From Chitinophagaceae bacterium (lineage in GTDB: Bacteria > Bacteroidota > Bacteroidia > Chitinophagales > Chitinophagaceae), in contig JAOAGO010000020.1 of the NCBI GenBank assembly GCA_026415715.1, positions 1 through 50,181 on the forward strand: a DNA stretch of 50,181 nt. Direction: 5' to 3'. Below are positions 34,121-42,608 of the stretch, piece by piece. The notes under the pieces are model-generated. The model did no database searches and was not told the origin of the DNA. It worked only from the letters and a program-made list of their open reading frames with translations. Position 1 is the first letter of the stretch. Each line of letters begins with the position of its first letter. The position numbers and the translations under genes were made by a program.

Positions 34121-35059
34121 ATGCGAATCGGTATAGATATTATGGGCGGAGACTATGCGCCGGATGAAAGCATAAAAGGAGTAAAGCTATATCTGGAAAA
34201 CACTTCAGCGCCGGCAGAGTTATACCTTTTCGGAGACGAACAAACGGCCATCTCACTGCTGGAGCGATATGAAGCCCCATCAGGAAATGTCAGAATTATA
34301 CATACCACTCAGTGCATTGATATGCACGAATCGCCCACCCGGGCACTCAAAGAAAAACCCGATTCATCCATTTCAAGGGGGTTTCAGATGTTGTCGGGCG
34401 ATGAAATTGACGCTTTCATCAGTGCGGGAAATACGGGGGCCATGCTGGTGGGCACTTTATTCAGCATAAAGGCTATTGAAGGGGTTATCCGGCCAGCCAT
34501 TTCTACCCTGGTACCTAAAATAAACGGAAGCACAGGCTTATTACTGGATGTAGGTTTGAATGCAGATTGCAAGCCCGAACAGTTAAATCAATTTGCCATT
34601 ATGGGCACCGTATATGCTCAACTGATATTGGGTATTGACAATCCCCTGACCGCCCTGATTAATGTAGGTGAAGAAGAAGGCAAAGGCAACTTGCTTTGCC
34701 AGGCAGCCTATCCGCTTTTGAAAAGTAACCGCCACATTCGTTTTTACGGCAATGTGGAGGGCCGTCATATTCTGACACACGAAGCCGATGTTCTGGTTTG
34801 TGAAGGATTTACGGGAAATGTTATTCTGAAACTGGCTGAATCGTTTTATGATATCTCGCGCCGGCGAAATATTCATGATGAGTATTTTGACAGGTTTAAC
34901 TTTGAAAATTACGGGGGCACCCCCGTTCTGGGCGTTACCAAACCCATCATTATCGGCCATGGCATATCCCGGGCCAAGGCATTTATGAACATGATTCTGC
35001 TGGCCCAGCAAATGATTGAAAAGAGAGTAATGGAAAAAATGAAAGAAGAGCTTTCCTGA
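34121..35059 (+). CDS. plsX: Phosphate acyltransferase PlsX
   Basis: Makes acyl-phosphate from acyl-ACP for phospholipid synthesis, peripheral at the membrane. It has 312 residues with the family start MRIGIDIMGGDYAPDESIKG. Further motifs are FISAGNTGAMLVGT, LDVGLNADCKPEQL and VCEGFTGNVILKLAE. The ATG at 34121 is preferred over one nine bases earlier because it gives the family N-terminus. fabH, the usual next gene, is absent; a tRNA gene follows after about 180 nt. Confidence 0.94.
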   Translation: MRIGIDIMGGDYAPDESIKGVKLYLENTSAPAELYLFGDEQTAISLLERYEAPSGNVRIIHTTQCIDMHESPTRALKEKPDSSISRGFQMLSGDEIDAFISAGNTGAMLVGTLFSIKAIEGVIRPAISTLVPKINGSTGLLLDVGLNADCKPEQLNQFAIMGTVYAQLILGIDNPLTALINVGEEEGKGNLLCQAAYPLLKSNRHIRFYGNVEGRHILTHEADVLVCEGFTGNVILKLAESFYDISRRRNIHDEYFDRFNFENYGGTPVLGVTKPIIIGHGISRAKAFMNMILLAQQMIEKRVMEKMKEELS

Positions 35060-35176
35060 TAAAAAATCATAAGGCCGAATTCTTTGTTTATCTCGAACCT
35101 TCAGATTGATTCAAAAAACCTTAACAGATAAAATAAAATGTTTCGCGTAACTGTGAATAAACTTTTCAAAAAGTTT

Positions 35177-35207
35177 TTGGTGATCACAGCGCCTCATTTT
35201 ATCTTTG
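35177..35207 (+). promoter_or_regulatory. Canonical promoter of tRNA-Lys
   Basis: TTTTTG with its TTG at 35177-35179, a 20-nt spacer and TATCTTTG at 35200-35207 match the Bacteroidota consensus fully. Transcription would begin about 30 nt before the mature tRNA. Confidence 0.85.
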
Positions 35208-35242
35208 CAACTCTTTTTAAATAAGTTCTTCAAAGCCTTATT

Positions 35243-35315
35243 GATCTCGTAGCTCAGCTGGTAGAGCACAACACTTTTAATGTTGGGGCCCTGGGTTCGA
35301 ATCCCAGCGGGATCA
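35243..35315 (+). tRNA. tRNA-Lys, anticodon TTT
   Basis: A 73-nt cloverleaf. The acceptor stem GATCTCG / CGGGATC has one T-G wobble. The D arm is GCTC/GAGC. The anticodon stem CAACA/TGTTG holds loop CTTTTAA with TTT at 35276-35278. The T arm CTGGG/CCCAG has loop TTCGAAT. The discriminator base is A and CCA is not encoded. Confidence 0.98.
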
Positions 35316-35479
35316 CTGCGTTTCCTACTGATTTTTTTGTTTTGTTCTGCTGAAATTTCTGCGCCCGAAATGATTTGATTTCTCAAATTCATTAATCTTT
35401 GCATGAACTATAATTGAAGATGCAGGATTGAGCAGCTTCAATTGAAATAAATTCAACGCAAACCCTGAAATTAATTTAT

Positions 35480-36289
35480 ATGGAGCAATTTTTTAAAGAT
35501 AAGGTGGTAGCCGTTACCGGCGGTTCTGACGGCATCGGTAAGGCGCTGGTCACTCAGCTTATTCGTATGGGGGCTAAAGTGTCCACCTGCGGCAGAAACC
35601 ATGACAAATTATATAAACTTCAGCTGGAATTTCCGGGGCATTTTCTTCACACCATCGTGGCCGACGTCAGCAAGGAAAACGACTGCAAACGGTTTATTGA
35701 AAGCACAGTAAAAGCAGCCGGCGGAATAGACATTCTTATTAATAATGCAGGCATTTCCATGCGGGCCTTATTTAAAGAAGCAGATGTGGACGTGATAAAA
35801 AAAGTGATGGATATAAATTTTTTCGGAACAGTGTATTGCACAAAATTTGCCCTTCCTTCGCTGATTGAACGAAAAGGAGTGATTGTGGGTGTATCTTCAA
35901 TTGCCGGTTACCGGGGACTGCCCGGCCGGAGCGGCTATTCGGCCAGCAAATTTGCCATGCAGGGCTGGCTGGAAGCCATTAAAACCGAACTGATGCAGGA
36001 TGGCGTACATGTGATGTGGGTGGCGCCCGGTTTTACCACATCAAACATCCGGAATGTGGCGCTTGATGTTCATGGCAATCCCCACGGCGAATCGCCGATG
36101 GATGAATCCAAAATGATGAGCGCCGAAACCTGTGCCCGCAAAATTCTGCAGGCCATCAGTAAAAAGAAAAGAACACTGGTGCTAACGTTCACCGGAAAGC
36201 GAACCGTGTTAATGCAAAAATTCTTTCCGAAACTAACGGACAAAATGGTGCAACGATTCTTTTTTAAAAACGGACAATTGGTTCGCTGA
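35480..36289 (+). CDS. Short-chain dehydrogenase/reductase
   Basis: Classical SDR of 269 residues, NAD(P)-dependent. The cofactor loop is TGGSDGIG (13-20), the structural motif NNAG is at 88-91, and the catalytic residues are S140, Y153 and K157 (VSSIAGYRGLPGRSGYSASK). The C-terminal extension (TFTGKRTVLMQKFFPKLTDKMVQRFF) is amphipathic and may touch the membrane, as in DHRS7-like SDRs. The substrate is not known. A lipid or ketone substrate is only suggested by the plsX neighbourhood. Confidence 0.88.
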   Translation: MEQFFKDKVVAVTGGSDGIGKALVTQLIRMGAKVSTCGRNHDKLYKLQLEFPGHFLHTIVADVSKENDCKRFIESTVKAAGGIDILINNAGISMRALFKEADVDVIKKVMDINFFGTVYCTKFALPSLIERKGVIVGVSSIAGYRGLPGRSGYSASKFAMQGWLEAIKTELMQDGVHVMWVAPGFTTSNIRNVALDVHGNPHGESPMDESKMMSAETCARKILQAISKKKRTLVLTFTGKRTVLMQKFFPKLTDKMVQRFFFKNGQLVR

Positions 36290-36300
36290 TATTTTTACCT

Positions 36301-36320
36301 TAAGGAGGCGAAAAATGTAA
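36301..36320 (+). promoter_or_regulatory. Strong Shine-Dalgarno followed by AUG-UAA
   Basis: TAAGGAGG (36301-36308) is followed after 6 nt by ATG (36315-36317) and directly by TAA (36318-36320). The DUF62 gene starts at a TTG 35 nt further on. Shine-Dalgarno sequences are rare in Bacteroidota, so a perfect one over a start-stop minigene may be regulatory. Chance cannot be excluded. Confidence 0.4.
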
Positions 36321-36355
36321 TTTCGTTTTTACAATATTGGGAAAATTTTTCTGAT

Positions 36356-37165
36356 TTGGCGCTGATTACACTAACATCCGACATCGGGTATCCGGATTAT
36401 CTGGTGGGTGCCATAAAAGCCCAACTGCTCAGAATTAATCCGGAATTCCGTATTATTGATATTTCACATCATATTTCGCCCTTTGATTACCCGCAGGCGG
36501 CCTATATTTGCCGGTCGGCCATAAAAAATTTTCCTGATTACAGTTTTCATCTGATTCTGGTAAATCTTTTTGAAAAAAAAAATACCCAGTTGCTGCTGGT
36601 ATATCACCACAAACAATATCTGCTGTGCGCCGATAACGGGCTTATTAGCATGATTCTGGAAGAAAGTCCGGAACTGGTAATCGGCATACCGCTAAAGCCC
36701 GGAGATACCCAAAATGCATTAACGCTGACCAGAGTGATGGGCGAAACGGTAAATCAGCTTCAGCAGGGGGTATCTCTGCAGCAAATCGGGATTCCTGATG
36801 CCGAATACCTGGAGAAAAAACACCTGAAACCGGTGGTTGAACCCCATTACATTGAAGGACAAATCATATTTATTGACCGGTTTGAAAACGTGATTGTCAA
36901 CATCACGAAAGAGCAGTTTGAGCAACAACGCAAGGGCCGCAATTTTAAAATTGTATTTACCCGCGGGGAAACGATAAATAAAATCAGCGAAAACTACAGC
37001 GATGTACCCGAAGGAGAAAAGCTGGCTTTTTTTAACAGCGCCGGTTATCTTGAAATTGCCATTAATAAAGGAAATGCGGCCGGGCTGTTTGGTTTAAAAA
37101 GTTTTTCGGAAAGAATAAGGGAGGGGCAACTCTCTTATCGAACCGTGAAAATTTACTTTGAGTAA
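36356..37165 (+). CDS. SAM hydroxide adenosyltransferase (DUF62) family protein, divergent
   Basis: A DUF62-family protein of 269 residues; characterised members hydrolyse S-adenosylmethionine to adenosine and methionine, and relatives are chlorinases and fluorinases. The N-terminal LITLTSDIGYPDYLVGAIK and DISHHISPFDYPQAAYI, the CADNGLIS motif and the C-terminal FIDRFENVIVNIT are family marks. The catalytic segment normally V-D-P-G-V-G-x-x-R reads VNLFEKKNTQ here (about 69-78), so the usual aspartate and arginine are not found. The start is TTG at 36356, with no better option. Activity is therefore uncertain. Confidence 0.82.
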   Translation: MALITLTSDIGYPDYLVGAIKAQLLRINPEFRIIDISHHISPFDYPQAAYICRSAIKNFPDYSFHLILVNLFEKKNTQLLLVYHHKQYLLCADNGLISMILEESPELVIGIPLKPGDTQNALTLTRVMGETVNQLQQGVSLQQIGIPDAEYLEKKHLKPVVEPHYIEGQIIFIDRFENVIVNITKEQFEQQRKGRNFKIVFTRGETINKISENYSDVPEGEKLAFFNSAGYLEIAINKGNAAGLFGLKSFSERIREGQLSYRTVKIYFE

Positions 37166-37641
37166 AAGGAAAAGTTTGATTTTTGATTTGGTGACAGATT
37201 GAATTGTCATGATGACCCTTAGCCTGATTTTTTTTCAGACAATTTTAATTTTTCGGAGAGCTGATAAGCCGATTAGCGTTGTTACCGATGAAGGGCTGCC
37301 GTGCCCGAAGGGCCGCAAGGGTGCGCCGCGCAGGGCAGAAAGAGGAGAATACGAAACAGTTTGAACTCAGATGAAAGTTGACATAGTAATTTCAGATGAC
37401 TCATAAGCCCTGCGCAAGCACGAAACCCCGAAGGGCACGGGACTGATGTTGAACAGCGTGGCGGACGTTGACAGCCCCTGACTAAAAATAAAAACACATT
37501 TTCTGCCCTTTGTATGCAGAACCGCTAGGGCTGAGCCCGGTACGGGGTTGACGCTTAGAGAATTGAGGAGTATGGCGCTGCTGATGATGCTGTGTTTCTC
37601 CCTATTTTTGCTGACTTTAAACGAACCGTAAAAAGAAGCAT
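37166..37641. other. Gene-free, GC-richer, hairpin-rich intergenic region
   Basis: 476 nt with no convincing gene on either strand. Between about 37261 and 37560 the base composition is richer in G and C than the flanks and short G/C palindromes cluster. Examples are GGGC/GCCC at 37293-37306, CCCGAAGGGC twice (37304-37313 and 37427-37436), GGGC-TGA-GCCC at 37528-37538 and CCCG-GTA-CGGG at 37536-37546. Two distant complementary pairs (GTGCCC 37301-37306 with GGGCAC 37433-37438; GCGCAGGGC 37328-37336 with GCCCTGCGC 37407-37415) could close a long-range stem. It may be an RNA gene, a repeat copy or a decayed insert. Confidence 0.6.
37603..37610 (+). promoter_or_regulatory. -7 box of the DUF2723 gene
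   Basis: TATTTTTG matches TAnnTTTG and lies 32 nt before the ATG at 37642. No TTG is present at the right distance. Confidence 0.45.
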
Positions 37642-40600
37642 ATGTCATTTAAAAAAATCAATAACCTCACGGGATGGGCTGTGTTTGCCATTGCCTTTAT
37701 GACCTATTTTTTAACGAGGGAAGCACGGGGCAGTTTGTGGGATACGGGTGAATTTATTGCCTGTGCCGATACGCTGGGACTCCCCCACCCGCCCGGCGCT
37801 CCATTGTTTGTGATTTTAGGCAGAGTGTTTATCATATTGTTTGGCGGAAGCAATCCGGCCGGCGCCGTTAACCTGCTGAGCGCAGCAGCCAGCGCCTTTA
37901 CCATTTTATTTTTGTTTTGGAGTATCACCCACTTTGCCCGCAAGTTGTATGTCAGCGCCGGCGAAGCGCTTACTTCGACACAACTTTTTAATGTTATGGC
38001 GGCCGGCGTAGTGGGTAGTCTGGCCTATACTTTTACGGATTCGTTTTGGTTCAGTGCCGTGGAAGGCGAAGTGTATGCGCTTTCTTCGTTCTTTACGGCG
38101 CTTGTGTTTTGGGCCATGTTAAAATGGGAACATGCCGACGAACACAGCAAAAATGACCCGGAAAGGGCAAGAGCTGACCGCTGGCTGATTTTTATCTTTT
38201 TTATGATGGGTTTATCCATTGGCGTTCATCTGCTGAATCTGCTTGTTATTCCGGCCATTGTGATGATTTATTATTTCCGGCGCTTCAAACCCACACTCAA
38301 AGGAAGCATTATTGCATTTCTCATCGGCTGTTTGATTGTGGGATTAATACAGGTGGTGGTTATTAAGTATTCCATGAAAGCCGCAGGGCAGTTTGATGTA
38401 TTTTTTACCAACACGCTGGGGCTTCCGTTTTTCTATGGATTTGCCATTTATTTTATCGCTGTGGCTGCGTTGATATATGTGGGATTGAAATTTCAGCCGG
38501 TAAATCTTTCACGAACCCGGTTGATGATCTGGTTTCTGGCTTTTGCCTTTATATCTGCTCTGCCGCTGATTGTGGTGCCCGGCCAGGGCTTGAAATTTTT
38601 CCTGTTTTTACTGCTGGGCGGCGCAGCCGTGGCGGCCGGATATTATTTTAAGCCTTCTGCGCTGCGCATACTCCGCATTTCGCTGTGGGGGTACGCCTTT
38701 ATGTTGCTCGGTTATCTGGTTTATCTCACCACTTTAATAAGATCAAACGCCAATCCGGCGATTGATATGAATAATGTGGATAATCCGATTAATCTGGTCT
38801 ATTACCTTAGCCGCGAACAGTATGGTGAAGCGCCGTTGCTTTACGGGCCGCATTTTGCCGCAGATTATTTACCTGACCCGGAAAGCCCGAATGGTATTGC
38901 CATGAAAAAGGGCGAGATGAAATACGTAAAAGGCAAAACTAAATATATTCCCATCGGTACGGAGGATAAACCCCGGTATGCACCGGAAGATATGCAACTG
39001 TTTCCCCGCATCTGGGACTCCAGCAACGACCAGTTTCATGCCGACTTTTATATTGAATGGCTGGGACTGGATAATACGGAAAATGCATCTCCGGACAAGA
39101 TTACGGAATTTCCGAGAGGTAGCGGCCAGCAAATCAGAAAACCGGGTTATGCGGATAACATCAGATGGTTATTTACATATCAACTGGGACTGATGTACTG
39201 GAGATATTTTATGTGGAATTTTTCAGGACGGCAAAATGACATTCAGGGATTCGGAAATAAGAGAGACGGAAACTGGATTACCGGCATTTCTTTTATTGAT
39301 AACAAACGCCTGGGCGACCAGTCACGCCTGCCGGAAGCGCTCCGCCGAAACAAAGCCAACAATAAGTTGTATCTGTTGCCTTTTTTATTCGGCATATTGG
39401 GGTGCATATATCATTTCTTTAAAAACCGGAAGGACTGGGTTGTAAATTTCCTGTTATTCTTTTTTACCGGCATTGCGATAGTGTTATATCTGAATCAGCC
39501 GGGTAACCAGCCGCGGGAAAGAGATTATGCCTATGTAGGTTCTTTCTATGCCTTTGCCATATGGATTGGACTGGCCGTGGTGGCCATTCATCGTTTGGCT
39601 AAAGAAAAAGCTGACCAAATAACGTGGAAGAATACTCTGCTTTACGGAAGCGCCCTTACATTCGTAATAACCTTTTTCAGTTGTATAAATGATACGGCTT
39701 CGGCCTTACTTATGGTTTCAGTAATGGCTGCCGCTTTATATGCTTTGTTAACGACCGGAATCATTTATGCGGTAAGGGCCGTTTCTTCGGGGGGTAATCA
39801 TGAAAAGCTGTTAAATCTGTCTTCTGCCCTCATTGGCTTGCTTGTACCTGTACTGATGGCACAGCAGGAATGGGACGATCACGACCGAAGCAATAAGACC
39901 ACCGCGCTTGATTTGGCCCGAAACTATTTAGAAAGTTGCGCTCCGAATGCCATCTTGTTCACCTTTGGAGACAATGACACCTATCCGCTCTGGTATGCGC
40001 AAGAGGTAGAAGGCATAAGACGTGATGTAAGGGTTATCAATAACAGCCTGCTGGGGATTGACTGGTACATTAATCAGCTCCGTTATAAAGTAAATGATGC
40101 AGACTCACTGGATGTAATCTGGTCGCCCGAACAGATTGAAGGGCATAACCGGGAATACATGCGTTTTCGTCAGGAAGGCGACCCAAACACGTATTACGAC
40201 CTTTACGATGCCATGAAAAATGTATTGGGCAGAACTAATATTGACCCCGATACGAAACGCGATATAGGCTATGGCAGTTTTCCGGTAGCCAAATTCAAAG
40301 TGCCGGTGGATACGGCGCTGGTAAAACAGAACGGCACGGTACGGCCCGGTGACAGCCTGATTACGGAAATGAGATTTGAAATACCTCAGGAAAAACTGAA
40401 CATGGGTTTAATCCGAAGCGACTTTATTATTTTGAATATTATAGCCACGAATCGCTGGAAAAGACCCATTTATTTTACTTCACCTTACGGCGAGCTGGGC
40501 TTCGGGCCATATTTGCGCAAAGAAGGAATGTGTTACCGCCTGGTGCCGGCCGTGGCTAAATCACCGGAAGAAAAATGGGTAGCACATCAGGCGTTGAGGA

Positions 40601-41223
40601 ATGTCGGACTGCGGGGCACTTCCCTTCGTGATATGAATACGGATTGGGTTTACGAGGTTGTTTCTAAAAAATTTACGCTGGGCCGGTCTGCTGAAAAAGA
40701 CATTTATTATGATGAAGAAAACCGACGCCACATGCTAAGCATCCGAAATGCTATTGCGGAAGCTGCCGGCGTATTAGCCGACGAAGGAAAATTAAAAGAG
40801 GCTGCCGAACTGATTGACAAAGCAGAAAAAGGGATTTCGTCCAGAAGTCTGCCTTATGCGATGCCTTCGCGATATAATTCGCATAACCAGCAAACGCTGG
40901 TTTATCTGGAAGCATGTTATAAAGCCGGAAAAACCGAACTGGCCGAAAAAGTAAGACAAAGCCTGAGAAAAGACCTTGAGCAACAAAGGGCTTATTATGT
41001 GGCATTGAATCAGGGAAATCCCCCGAATCTTAACAATCCGGACGACAATCATCCCCATTTCACCAACATGATTCTGGAATATCGTATCAACGAGGCTATG
41101 CTTACCGCACTGGATGAGATAGAGAAAAAATATGCGCCGCAGGCCAAATCAAAAACCGAAAACGGAGCCCCTCCGGCTTCTTCAAAAAAAGATACTACGG
41201 TAAAAAAAGACACAACCAAATAA
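37642..41223 (+). CDS. DUF2723 family polytopic membrane protein (GT-C glycosyltransferase-like)
   Basis: A protein of 1193 residues with about 12-14 hydrophobic segments in the first 730 residues and a soluble C-terminal third. The N-terminal loop EARGSLWDTGEFIACADTLGLPHPPGAPLF has the acidic residues typical of GT-C enzymes after the first helix. The family is DUF2723, thought to be protein O-mannosyltransferase-like, so transfer of a lipid-linked sugar at the outer face of the inner membrane is likely but not shown. The region from about 800 (FTFGDNDTYPLWYAQEVEGIRRDVRVIN) is the conserved soluble part; the last 120 residues include TPR-like helices and a Lys/Asp-rich tail. Confidence 0.88.
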   Translation: MSFKKINNLTGWAVFAIAFMTYFLTREARGSLWDTGEFIACADTLGLPHPPGAPLFVILGRVFIILFGGSNPAGAVNLLSAAASAFTILFLFWSITHFARKLYVSAGEALTSTQLFNVMAAGVVGSLAYTFTDSFWFSAVEGEVYALSSFFTALVFWAMLKWEHADEHSKNDPERARADRWLIFIFFMMGLSIGVHLLNLLVIPAIVMIYYFRRFKPTLKGSIIAFLIGCLIVGLIQVVVIKYSMKAAGQFDVFFTNTLGLPFFYGFAIYFIAVAALIYVGLKFQPVNLSRTRLMIWFLAFAFISALPLIVVPGQGLKFFLFLLLGGAAVAAGYYFKPSALRILRISLWGYAFMLLGYLVYLTTLIRSNANPAIDMNNVDNPINLVYYLSREQYGEAPLLYGPHFAADYLPDPESPNGIAMKKGEMKYVKGKTKYIPIGTEDKPRYAPEDMQLFPRIWDSSNDQFHADFYIEWLGLDNTENASPDKITEFPRGSGQQIRKPGYADNIRWLFTYQLGLMYWRYFMWNFSGRQNDIQGFGNKRDGNWITGISFIDNKRLGDQSRLPEALRRNKANNKLYLLPFLFGILGCIYHFFKNRKDWVVNFLLFFFTGIAIVLYLNQPGNQPRERDYAYVGSFYAFAIWIGLAVVAIHRLAKEKADQITWKNTLLYGSALTFVITFFSCINDTASALLMVSVMAAALYALLTTGIIYAVRAVSSGGNHEKLLNLSSALIGLLVPVLMAQQEWDDHDRSNKTTALDLARNYLESCAPNAILFTFGDNDTYPLWYAQEVEGIRRDVRVINNSLLGIDWYINQLRYKVNDADSLDVIWSPEQIEGHNREYMRFRQEGDPNTYYDLYDAMKNVLGRTNIDPDTKRDIGYGSFPVAKFKVPVDTALVKQNGTVRPGDSLITEMRFEIPQEKLNMGLIRSDFIILNIIATNRWKRPIYFTSPYGELGFGPYLRKEGMCYRLVPAVAKSPEEKWVAHQALRNVGLRGTSLRDMNTDWVYEVVSKKFTLGRSAEKDIYYDEENRRHMLSIRNAIAEAAGVLADEGKLKEAAELIDKAEKGISSRSLPYAMPSRYNSHNQQTLVYLEACYKAGKTELAEKVRQSLRKDLEQQRAYYVALNQGNPPNLNNPDDNHPHFTNMILEYRINEAMLTALDEIEKKYAPQAKSKTENGAPPASSKKDTTVKKDTTK

Positions 41224-41246
41224 TTTGCCAAAAGATTGTTTGCAAT

Positions 41247-41270
41247 TGCCCCGGAAACGGGGCATTTTTA
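41247..41270 (+). terminator. Rho-independent terminator after the DUF2723 gene
   Basis: A perfect 7-bp stem TGCCCCG / CGGGGCA with a GAAA tetraloop is followed by TTTTTATTATTT. It lies 24 nt after the DUF2723 stop. Confidence 0.92.
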
Positions 41271-41438
41271 TTATTTCAACTTTGGTATGTATAACCGGAA
41301 ATAAGTGGTGAATGGCGCAACAACATGCGAAATATGTTGTTTTACAACCGGGTGGTGAGAAAGCCAGCAAGGATCATTTCATAAAAAAATAAATTACCAT
41401 GACAAAACAGAAAATATGCGTTTTGCCCTTAAAGCTTA

Positions 41439-41453
41439 AATTTACGGTAAATT
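41439..41453. promoter_or_regulatory. Short palindrome upstream of the VWA gene
   Basis: AATTTACGGTAAATT is a perfect 7-bp inverted repeat around a central G. It lies 22 nt before the VWA start codon, where an operator or overlapping promoter could sit. It is A/T-rich, so chance is a real possibility. Confidence 0.3.
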
Positions 41454-41475
41454 AAAATTCAGCCATTGAGAATTC

Positions 41476-42573
41476 ATGATTGGTTTTCGTTTCATACGAT
41501 ATGAACAACAGCAAAATGGCAAGAGCCGGTTTGAGCCGCTTTTGAATTTGTTTCTGGAGTTGCTGACCTACACCGGCGGAGATGTGGCGGAAGCCCTGCA
41601 CTGGATGAATGAGCTGGACAAAAATTATATGCTTACCGACGATGAATATGGCATGGGCGATTTTATTGAAGACCTGAAACAAAAAGGATATATAACGGAA
41701 GAAGAACGCAAAGGCAGCTTTACGGTAACAGCCAAAACCAAACAAAGCATTCGCAAAAAGAGCCTGGAAGAAATTTTCGGAAAACTGAAAAAAAGCAAAA
41801 GCGGTAACCATAGTACTTTCAGACCCGGAACCGGAGATGAACTCAATTCAAACATAAGGCCCTACCAGTTCGGTGATGCCCCCGAACAGATTGATTTTAC
41901 CGAAAGCATACGAAATGCCCAGATTCATCACGGTATTGATCAATTCATGATACACGAAGATGATCTGACCATTCGGGAAACGGATTATAAAACACAAACT
42001 TCTACCGTGTTGATGATTGATATTTCCCACTCCATGATTTTGTACGGCGAAGACCGGATAACGCCGGCCAAAAAAGTAGCCATGGCCTTAAGCGAACTGA
42101 TTATCACCCGTTATCCGAAAGATACTTTGGATATTGTGGTTTTCGGCGATGAAGCGCGGTTAGTGGAAATAAAAGATATTCCATGGCTTCAGGCGGGGCC
42201 TTATCATACCAATACCGTTGCGGGTCTGGAACTGGCAATGGATATTCTGCGACGAAGAAAAAATCCGAATAAACAAATTTTTATAATAACCGACGGCAAA
42301 CCTACCTGCCTGAAAACCGGAAATAAATATTACAAAAACAGTTTTGGACTGGACCGTAAAATCATTAACCGATGCCTTCATTTGGCCGCACAATGCCGTA
42401 AACTGAAAATCCCGATAACGACATTTATGGTAGCTACTGACCCCTATCTCAGGCGTTTTGTACATGAATTTACGGAAATGAACCAGGGAAAAGCTTTTTA
42501 TGCATCGTTGGATAAATTAGGCGCTTACCTTTTTGAAGATTTTCAAAGCGGCAAAAGGAAAACTTTATTTTAG
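41476..42573 (+). CDS. VWA domain protein, partner of the AAA+ ATPase
   Basis: A protein of 365 residues. The N-terminal 120 are helical (LELLTYTGGDVAEALHWMNEL and FIEDLKQKGYI). A von Willebrand A domain runs from about 175. Its metal-ion-dependent adhesion site is D182-x-S184-x-S186 (MIDISHSM), with the threonine near 245-247 and aspartate D273 (FIITDGKP). No signal or membrane segment, so it is cytoplasmic. The following gene, 35 nt on, encodes a MoxR/chelatase-like ATPase, a pairing in which the VWA protein acts as adaptor to deliver or hold the target. The target here is unknown. Confidence 0.87.
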   Translation: MIGFRFIRYEQQQNGKSRFEPLLNLFLELLTYTGGDVAEALHWMNELDKNYMLTDDEYGMGDFIEDLKQKGYITEEERKGSFTVTAKTKQSIRKKSLEEIFGKLKKSKSGNHSTFRPGTGDELNSNIRPYQFGDAPEQIDFTESIRNAQIHHGIDQFMIHEDDLTIRETDYKTQTSTVLMIDISHSMILYGEDRITPAKKVAMALSELIITRYPKDTLDIVVFGDEARLVEIKDIPWLQAGPYHTNTVAGLELAMDILRRRKNPNKQIFIITDGKPTCLKTGNKYYKNSFGLDRKIINRCLHLAAQCRKLKIPITTFMVATDPYLRRFVHEFTEMNQGKAFYASLDKLGAYLFEDFQSGKRKTLF

Positions 42574-42608
42574 GAAAATGGTTGCCATAATGCATTATAC
42601 AGATTTAA

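Noticed and set aside
37282-37560. Integron attC site, RNase P RNA or 4.5S RNA in the GC-rich gap
   Set aside because: The attC core motifs and the conserved sequences of RNase P RNA or SRP RNA were looked for and not found.
37367-37648. Minus-strand open reading frame of 93 codons in the 37166-37641 gap
   Set aside because: It has no family resemblance, overlaps the DUF2723 start and its composition follows the hairpin-rich DNA rather than a coding pattern.
41319-41341. 8-bp A/T-rich hairpin as a second terminator
   Set aside because: The strong terminator at 41247-41270 already follows the DUF2723 gene, and this stem lacks a proper T tract.
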